In this document: piece after piece, positions 6,841 to 10,226 of the stretch
Layout of the letters: every line of letters starts with the position of its first letter
Numbering within the stretch: position 1 is the first letter of the stretch
Origin: an uncultured Oscillospiraceae bacterium
GTDB lineage: Bacteria > Bacillota > Clostridia > Oscillospirales > Oscillospiraceae
NCBI GenBank assembly: GCA_910578505.1
Contig: CAJTPV010000062.1
Coordinates: forward strand, 1-10,226
DNA: 10,226 nucleotides
Reading direction: 5' to 3'
Notes under the pieces: generated by a model
Database searches by the model: none
Seen by the model: the letters and a program-made list of their open reading frames with translations, nothing else
What the model was told of the DNA's origin: nothing
Position numbers and translations under genes: made by a program

Positions 6841-6869
6841 ATTATAGCAAACCCCCTCCCCCATTGCAA
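6841..6869 (-). promoter_or_regulatory. strong sigma-A-type promoter inside the invertible segment, facing left
   Basis: On the minus strand TTGCAA (6864-6869), a spacer of exactly 17 bp and a perfect TATAAT (6841-6846). This is the best -35/-10 pair I found in the window. Its transcript would begin near 6834 and run antisense into the recombinase relic, where there is no leftward gene before the response regulator. A strong promoter with nothing useful downstream makes sense if the segment inverts. Confidence 0.75.
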
Positions 6870-6904
6870 GGGGGAAAATGGAAAAATTGTATGAAAATTT
6901 AAGG

Positions 6905-6929
6905 CCGCAAAACCCCGTATTTTTTGCGG
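6905..6929. other. perfect 8-bp hairpin within the invertible segment
   Basis: CCGCAAAA (6905-6912) pairs with TTTTGCGG (6922-6929) around a 9-nt loop. There is no clean T-run on either side in the right place, so it is not an obvious terminator. It could be a recombination-accessory site or an RNA structure in the ON-state context; its role is unknown. Confidence 0.4.
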
Positions 6930-6969
6930 TCAGCTTGTTGTCCCCTCCTGCGCCCGCGGCGTGGCGGTC

Positions 6970-6995
6970 AGCTCCCTCAAAAGAGGGAGCTTTTT
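6970..6995 (+). terminator. strong rho-independent terminator shielding the AP2 gene
   Basis: AGCTCCCTC (6970-6978), loop AAAA, GAGGGAGCT (6983-6991), then TTTT and further T-rich sequence. The 9-bp perfect stem would stop rightward transcripts just before the right inverted site. There is no rightward gene immediately ahead of it apart from the recombinase relic, so its likely role is insulation in the OFF orientation. Confidence 0.85.
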
Positions 6996-7005
6996 CCTTT
7001 TGCGG

Positions 7006-7023
7006 ACAGAAGTTAAATTCTGT
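7006..7023 (-). repeat. right recombinase-like inverted site
   Basis: ACAGAAGTTAAATTCTGT on the plus strand, the exact reverse complement of the site at 6788-6805. The arms are the same (ACAGAA/TTCTGT, followed by CGC), and the 6-bp spacer GTTAAA is TTTAAC reversed. Oppositely oriented spacers are what directs inversion rather than deletion in tyrosine-recombinase reactions. Confidence 0.9.
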
Positions 7024-7055
7024 CGCGCATCACGGCAAAAGGAGGTGGAAAAACC

Positions 7056-7550
7056 GTGGCGGGACACCACTCCAGGAAAAAACTGGAGCTGACCGGCCAG
7101 CGCTTCGGCAGCTTGACGGTCCTGGGCCCGGCGGACAACATCGGAATCCGCACCGCATGGCGCTGCCAGTGCGACTGTGGCCGTGTGGTGGATGTCCGGA
7201 CGAGAGGACTGCGCGGCGGTTACACGAAGAGCTGCGGCTGCCTGAAGCCAGACACCGCCCCCGAGGGCGGCCTTGTCCTCAACTACGTTGACGGAACCTG
7301 CGTGGAGATGCTCCAGGCGAAAACCATTCGCTCCAACAACACCAGCGGCGTGACAGGGGTGGAATGGGTGGCCGGAAAGCAGCGCTGGCGCGCTACCATC
7401 TGCTTTAAGGGCAAGCGCCATTATCTGGGCGCTTTCAGACAGTTTGACGAGGCTGTCAGGGCCCGCAGGCTGGGCGAGGAGATGTTCCACGACCAATTTC
7501 TGCGTGAATTCGCCTCGACCACCGGGAACAGACCGGCGGCCCGCGGCTGA
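7056..7550 (+). CDS. AP2-domain DNA-binding protein with N-terminal Cys cluster
   Basis: A 164-residue protein from a GTG at 7056, preceded by a near-perfect ribosome site (AAAAGGAGGTGG, 7037-7048). The N-terminus has LTGQRFGSLTVLG, then a cysteine cluster CQCDCG (37-42) and SCGC (59-62) that probably binds zinc. Residues 94-150 form an AP2-type domain: NNTSGVTGVEW, WRATICFKGKRHYLGAF, FDEAVRARR. In bacteria and phages this combination occurs in small DNA-binding proteins, often near mobile elements and related to homing-endonuclease accessory domains; no HNH nuclease motif is present here. It lies immediately right of the candidate switch, in position to be expressed only after inversion. It could regulate the downstream surface genes or assist recombination; both are inference. 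Confidence 0.85.
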   Translation: MAGHHSRKKLELTGQRFGSLTVLGPADNIGIRTAWRCQCDCGRVVDVRTRGLRGGYTKSCGCLKPDTAPEGGLVLNYVDGTCVEMLQAKTIRSNNTSGVTGVEWVAGKQRWRATICFKGKRHYLGAFRQFDEAVRARRLGEEMFHDQFLREFASTTGNRPAARG

Positions 7551-7577
7551 TTCAAATCCTGTGAAAGGAGGGAGGCT

Positions 7578-7643
7578 ATGGCGGTTCCAACATGGCGCGG
7601 CCCCGCTGTCGTATGCGCCGGCGATGGCGGGAGCAGACGGTGA
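7578..7643 (+). CDS. possible 21-residue leader peptide or gene remnant
   Basis: An ATG at 7578 follows an unusually good ribosome site (AAAGGAGGGAGG, ending at 7573-7574). The frame reads MAVPTWRGPAVVCAGDGGSRR and stops at 7641-7643, just as the riboswitch begins. It may be a leader peptide, or the start of a gene lost when the riboswitch and surface genes were joined behind the AP2 gene. No homology is recognised. Confidence 0.3.
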   Translation: MAVPTWRGPAVVCAGDGGSRR

Positions 7644-7745
7644 GGCGCTGGGGCAAACCAGCGGAAACGCTGGGACGGCAAAGTCAGAGGCTAAGGCATA
7701 CTCCCGCTGCGGCGGGTAAGTGGCTACGCTCGTTCGACTACCGGA
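7636..7745 (+). promoter_or_regulatory. cyclic-di-GMP-I (GEMM-I)-like riboswitch aptamer
   Basis: The order of conserved elements matches this class: GGGGCAAACC (7650-7659), stem CCAGCG/CGCTGG capped by a GAAA tetraloop (7658-7673), then GGGACGGCAAAG (7672-7683), then GGCTAAGG (7689-7696), a variable hairpin CCCGC-TGCG-GCGGG (7703-7716), and the terminal TACCG (7739-7743). GTC 7683-7685 can pair with GAC 7736-7738, and GAG 7687-7689 with CTC 7729-7731, to close the second arm. The outer P1 helix is not convincing beyond CGGT/ACCG (7638-7641 with 7740-7743), and GACGGCAAAG has one base more than the usual GACGCAAAG. The family binds cyclic di-GMP and commonly controls adhesins, pili and motility in Clostridia, which fits the secreted surface protein that starts 40 nt later. 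Confidence 0.78.
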
Positions 7746-7747
7746 TA

Positions 7748-7780
7748 CTTTGCGTCCGAATCATGCAAAGAAAGGAAGAA
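7748..7780 (+). promoter_or_regulatory. hairpin and ribosome site linking the riboswitch to the adhesin gene
   Basis: CTTTGC (7748-7753) can pair with GCAAAG (7765-7770), and the ribosome site AAAGGAAGAA (7771-7780) follows directly. No T-run is present, so any control here would act on translation rather than termination. The 6-bp stem adjoins the 3' edge of the aptamer and could be an expression platform; this is inference. Confidence 0.4.
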
Positions 7781-7786
7781 TTTTAC

Positions 7787-9460
7787 ATGAAGTATTTTAA
7801 GCAAGTCAGCAAGCGCTCCTTTGCAATGCTTCTTGTTCTGGTGATGAGCCTGGGCTTGCTCCAGACGACTGCGTTTGCAATGGACGTTCCTGACAGTGAG
7901 GCGTCCAACACGGTTGTGACGGATGCCGATAACGCTGGCGAGCCTTTTGACTCCGATGCGTTTGAAGTTCCCGAAGATACCTTCGTACCCCCTGCCGAGG
8001 AGCCTGAGACGGTTCCCGCTGAGGTTCAGGCTTTTCTGGACGCCGTGGCGGTCCTGCCTGCCCCCAGTGCGGTCGACGCCGTCAATGCAGAGGCAGTGGG
8101 CTACCAGGTCAACGGGGCTCTCGACATGTACGAGGGCTTGATTGACGCCGGTCTCGACGGAACTGTGGGCGTGGCTGAGGCTCTGGAAACCGTCTATGCC
8201 GTCTATGAGGCGGTTCTGGCGGCGGAAGAGATCGAGGACAGCGACACCTACCTTGAGCAAATACCCGGCTACACTCCGGATGATAGATTTTACTACAACG
8301 GTAGGGAGGTAGCACAGCTTTACGTTGGAACCTACGCCAACAAGCCGGTTTACCAGTATACTAACCCTGCAACCTCTATTGCGGTTCATGTGGGTGAAAC
8401 TGGTTCCGAACAGTACCTTTATACCAAATCGGCAACTTGCTACTGTGGTAATGTGTTAGTTGAGGAGACGCCGGATTGGATTGCAGTTGATTCCAAGAGA
8501 AAATTGACCGACAGCAATCCGGGCATTGTTGGGAATCCGCCTACATGGTCTTTGGCTGCGTATGAATCTGAAGACTGGAGCGATTCACTTTATGCAGGCT
8601 ACCCAGCTTTGCAGATAGGCGTCACCGGAGCAAAACCTGGGCACACTTCGCTCGAATTCCAGACCTATCAGAACTACTACTACGCTTATTATTGGAAAAC
8701 GTGCAGGCGCTGTGGTCAGCTGTATAGTGAAATTTCCTTCAAGGGCAAATGGATTGAGGACACCCAGACACTTACTCCCACCACTGCTTACAAAGTAGAG
8801 TGGTACAATGAACAGCGCAAGCAGATTAAGCCTACTGAAACCCGCTATGGAATCGCAGGTGAGACAGCTAAGGTCACTGAGGATGACAAGGTGGTTGACG
8901 GCTATGTCTTCGCCGCTAAGTCCACATCCAATGTCCTTGAGAAGGAAATTGCTGCGGATGGTACTACCGTGCTGAAGTTGTTCTTTACCACGGAGAGCCT
9001 GAAGGTGACCAAGACTGCCGCCAAGAGAGTGGAGAGGGATGAGAATGGCAAGGCAACGGCTTGTTACGTTGACTACACTGTCACACTGAAGAGCAACCTT
9101 GCAAGACCCCAGTACTTTATTCAGTTCCAAGATGTGATGGAAAAAGGGCTGACCTTTGTGACGGACGAGACCGGAGCACTTGCAAATCTGTCGTATACAC
9201 TCAGGAAGGCAAACGGCCAGACTTACGAGTGCGAGGATTTCGGTTCGTGGCTTAATGGGGAAGATATCGAAGACCCCGATAGTCGGTTGGACAAAAATAA
9301 CACCGTAGCTTATATCTGCTTCCAGCTTAACGCCGAAAATGGTTTCTTTGAAAACGGTGATGCGCTGATTGTAAAGTATACCGCCAAGGCGGATACCCCG
9401 ATTGCAGAAGTCACTCAGTATCACAACCATGTGTACGCTACCACTTGGAACGCCAATTAA
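7787..9460 (+). CDS. secreted adhesin/pilin-like surface protein
   Basis: A 557-residue exported protein. The start is ATG 7787: GGAAG lies about 8 bp upstream, and a classical signal peptide begins here (basic KRSF, hydrophobic MLLVLVMSLGLL, cleavage after TTAFA, residue 31). An in-frame ATG at 7592 would translate the riboswitch and is rejected. After an acidic, proline-rich linker (32-85), a helical part (86-160) precedes a domain with CxC (C218, C220) and CxxC (C306, C309) pairs that may bind a metal or form disulfides. Residues 328-401 resemble a MucBP-type repeat (VEWYNEQ, GYVF, GTTVLKLFF). Residues 402-557 look like a fimbrial D2-type domain with candidate isopeptide Lys406/Lys409 and Asn547 (YHNHVYATTW). 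It ends without a sorting signal, membrane anchor or wall-binding repeat. The next gene supplies an anchored partner. Confidence 0.85.
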   Translation: MKYFKQVSKRSFAMLLVLVMSLGLLQTTAFAMDVPDSEASNTVVTDADNAGEPFDSDAFEVPEDTFVPPAEEPETVPAEVQAFLDAVAVLPAPSAVDAVNAEAVGYQVNGALDMYEGLIDAGLDGTVGVAEALETVYAVYEAVLAAEEIEDSDTYLEQIPGYTPDDRFYYNGREVAQLYVGTYANKPVYQYTNPATSIAVHVGETGSEQYLYTKSATCYCGNVLVEETPDWIAVDSKRKLTDSNPGIVGNPPTWSLAAYESEDWSDSLYAGYPALQIGVTGAKPGHTSLEFQTYQNYYYAYYWKTCRRCGQLYSEISFKGKWIEDTQTLTPTTAYKVEWYNEQRKQIKPTETRYGIAGETAKVTEDDKVVDGYVFAAKSTSNVLEKEIAADGTTVLKLFFTTESLKVTKTAAKRVERDENGKATACYVDYTVTLKSNLARPQYFIQFQDVMEKGLTFVTDETGALANLSYTLRKANGQTYECEDFGSWLNGEDIEDPDSRLDKNNTVAYICFQLNAENGFFENGDALIVKYTAKADTPIAEVTQYHNHVYATTWNAN

Positions 9461-9478
9461 GGAAAGGGGATGTGCGTA

Positions 9479-10120
9479 ATGAAGCGCACAAAGAACAATC
9501 AGATTTTGTATCGCATTTTTGTTGAACTGCTGAGTTTAATCGTATGTTTCAATTTATGCGTACCGGTGCGTGCTCTTGGCCCCGGTGACGTTCCGGGCGG
9601 AGGCGACTATTCCGACAACGACGGCGCTGACACAGAAATCGATCCAGACGATATCCCGGATGATGGCGACGACGACGCGGATGCTGACGCCGATGCGGAT
9701 GCTGATGCCGATGCTGACGCGGATGCCGATGCCGACGCGGATGCCGATGCCGACGCGGACGCCGATGCTGACGCCGACGCGGACGCCGATGCTGACGCCG
9801 ACGCGGACGCCGATGCTGATGCCGACGCTGATGCAGACGCTGACACAGACACAATCGATATTCCCGACGTAGAGGTTCCTCTGACGGAAATCCCCGACAC
9901 AACCGTGCCTGAGACGCCTGCGGAGGAAATCGACGTCGACGATCCGCCAGTGCCTCTTGCAGAGGCGCCGGAAGAGGAGCTGGTGCTCGATGAGCCTGAC
10001 GTTCCTCTGGCGGACGTACCCCACACTGGCGACTCCGCGCAGTGGACTGTGCTGACTCTTCTGAGCGGCTGTGCTCTGCTGTGGATGCTTCTGGACGCGA
10101 AGAAGCGGAAAGCGGAGTAA
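9479..10120 (+). CDS. sortase-anchored protein with Asp-Ala repeat stalk
   Basis: A 213-residue surface protein. The ATG at 9479 is preferred over the in-frame ATG at 9470 because AAAGGGG (9463-9469) sits 9 bp upstream of 9479 but touches 9470. A signal peptide (residues 1-32, core IFVELLSLIVCFNLCVPV, cleavage after VRA) is followed by an acidic Gly/Asp region, then 57 residues of strictly alternating Asp-Ala (66-122). A linker repeats VPLTEIP, VPLAEAP and VPLADVP. The C-terminus is a sorting signal: VPHTG (180-184), hydrophobic segment (189-206), tail KKRK. VPxTG is a known variant of LPxTG. There is no globular binding domain, so it resembles a wall-spanning stalk or docking partner for the adhesin encoded 18 bp upstream. 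No sortase gene is in the window. Confidence 0.88.
   Translation: MKRTKNNQILYRIFVELLSLIVCFNLCVPVRALGPGDVPGGGDYSDNDGADTEIDPDDIPDDGDDDADADADADADADADADADADADADADADADADADADADADADADADADADADADADTDTIDIPDVEVPLTEIPDTTVPETPAEEIDVDDPPVPLAEAPEEELVLDEPDVPLADVPHTGDSAQWTVLTLLSGCALLWMLLDAKKRKAE
9674..9844 (+). repeat. Asp-Ala coding tandem repeat (minisatellite-like)
   Basis: The tract encodes (Asp-Ala)28-Asp using a mix of GAC/GAT and GCG/GCC/GCT. The DNA is built of nested units: an 18-bp block GACGCGGATGCCGATGCC occurs twice in tandem, then a related 24-bp block (GACGCGGACGCCGATGCT plus GACGCC) also occurs twice and is followed by one more 18-bp copy. Such arrays change length by slippage or recombination, and multiples of 6 bp keep the frame, so stalk length is likely to vary between strains. 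Confidence 0.9.
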
Positions 10121-10142
10121 ACAATATCCCCAATCATAGCAA

Positions 10143-10169
10143 GCGGCCCGGTTTACCGGGCGGCCTTTT
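10143..10169 (+). terminator. rho-independent terminator after the surface-protein genes
   Basis: GGCCCGG (10145-10151), loop TTTA, CCGGGC (10156-10161) and then GGCC followed by TTTTA. Six contiguous G-C pairs close the loop, with one mismatch further out. It lies 23 bp after the anchor-protein stop and would end the transcript that begins at the switch or riboswitch. Confidence 0.75.
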
Positions 10170-10226
10170 ATACTTGTGACCAATAAAATTCCCCTGGGAC
10201 GTGGAAGACCCCTCCACCGCAAGCGG

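Larger units (their letters stand above)
6788..7023. other. candidate invertible DNA switch (inverton)
   Basis: Two exact 18-bp inverted sites bound 200 bp. The segment contains, in order, a strong leftward promoter (6841-6869), a hairpin (6905-6929) and a strong rightward terminator (6970-6995). As written, the promoter points away from the AP2 gene and the terminator blocks read-through into it: an OFF arrangement. Inversion moves the -10 to about 6965-6970 reading rightward, 79 nt or so from the GTG at 7056, and turns the terminator to the left. A relic of a tyrosine recombinase abuts the left site. The function is inferred from architecture; no inverted molecule has been seen. A small inverted-repeat mobile element (MITE) is the main alternative, but no target-site duplication is visible. 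Confidence 0.65.

Noticed and set aside
6788..7023. A MITE with terminal inverted repeats
   Set aside because: No target-site duplication is visible (flanks CCGCA and CGCGC), and the internal promoter-terminator layout is better explained by a switch. Only a genome-wide copy search can settle it.
6788..7026. The two ACAGAA...TTCTGTCGC sites as a direct repeat (deletion substrate or att pair)
   Set aside because: In direct alignment they differ at both ends of the 6-bp spacer, whereas in inverted alignment all 18 bp are identical. Inversion fits better, though an attachment-site origin is not excluded.
7592..7786. N-terminal extension of the adhesin gene
   Set aside because: It would be translated through the riboswitch aptamer, is Arg-rich, and would bury the signal peptide 65 residues inside the protein.
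9674..9844. CRISPR array
   Set aside because: Repeats are contiguous with no unique spacers, lie within an open frame and encode a dipeptide tract.
9607..10137. Long minus-strand frame encoding a Ser-Ala repeat protein
   Set aside because: It is the complement of the Asp-Ala tract. The plus frame has a ribosome site, signal peptide and sorting signal; the minus frame has none of these.
10170..10226. Possible promoter or gene start at the right edge
   Set aside because: No open frame, ribosome site or -35/-10 pair could be supported in the last 57 bases.

Overview
This window looks like an accessory region of a high-GC, Gram-positive anaerobe of the Clostridia, probably an Oscillospiraceae-type gut bacterium. 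The reasons are strong AGGAGG ribosome sites, short rho-independent terminators, a sortase-type VPxTGD anchor, a cyclic-di-GMP-I-like riboswitch and Clostridia-type surface-protein domains. The taxonomic placement is inference; there is no rRNA or housekeeping marker.

Left part (1-2900): a P-loop kinase-like gene of lower GC (133-648) ends in a terminator. An extended -10 promoter near 744 then starts a rightward operon of four tightly packed genes: a 53-residue two-helix membrane peptide, a 72-residue zinc-ribbon protein, an ABC ATPase and a polytopic membrane partner. Middle part (2921-6275, leftward): an OmpR-family response regulator, a BcrA-like ABC ATPase, an ABC-2 permease and a short histidine kinase. 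This is the gene set of antimicrobial-peptide sensing and detoxification modules. Three 11-bp-spaced direct repeats just upstream of the ATPase look like the regulator's own target. The two ABC operons converge with only 23 bp between them.

Right part (6377-10226) is the most interesting. A truncated and frameshifted tyrosine recombinase (6377-6782) ends 5 bp before an 18-bp site that recurs exactly as its reverse complement at 7006-7023. Each site has palindromic arms around an asymmetric 6-bp spacer, and the two spacers lie in opposite orientation, as expected for a tyrosine-recombinase inversion switch. The 200 bp between the sites carry a near-ideal sigma-A promoter (TTGCAA, 17 bp, TATAAT) pointing LEFT, away from the downstream genes, and a strong terminator pointing RIGHT. 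The sequence as given therefore reads as an OFF state; inversion would place the promoter about 79 nt before an AP2-domain protein gene with a perfect ribosome site.

Behind the AP2 gene lies a cyclic-di-GMP-I (GEMM-I)-like aptamer (about 7636-7745), then a secreted adhesin-like protein (7787-9460) with a probable isopeptide domain but no anchor. Next comes a short sortase-anchored protein (9479-10120) with an Asp-Ala dipeptide stalk of 57 residues, and a terminator at 10143-10169. No convincing promoter is visible between 7056 and 7786, so the AP2 gene, riboswitch and surface genes may form one transcription unit controlled by the DNA switch (phase variation) and by the riboswitch (second-messenger input).

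Stretches without genes: 649-792 holds a terminator and promoter; 6276-6376 holds the response-regulator promoter; 6783-7055 is the candidate invertible segment; 7551-7786 is the riboswitch leader; 10170-10226 shows nothing recognisable.
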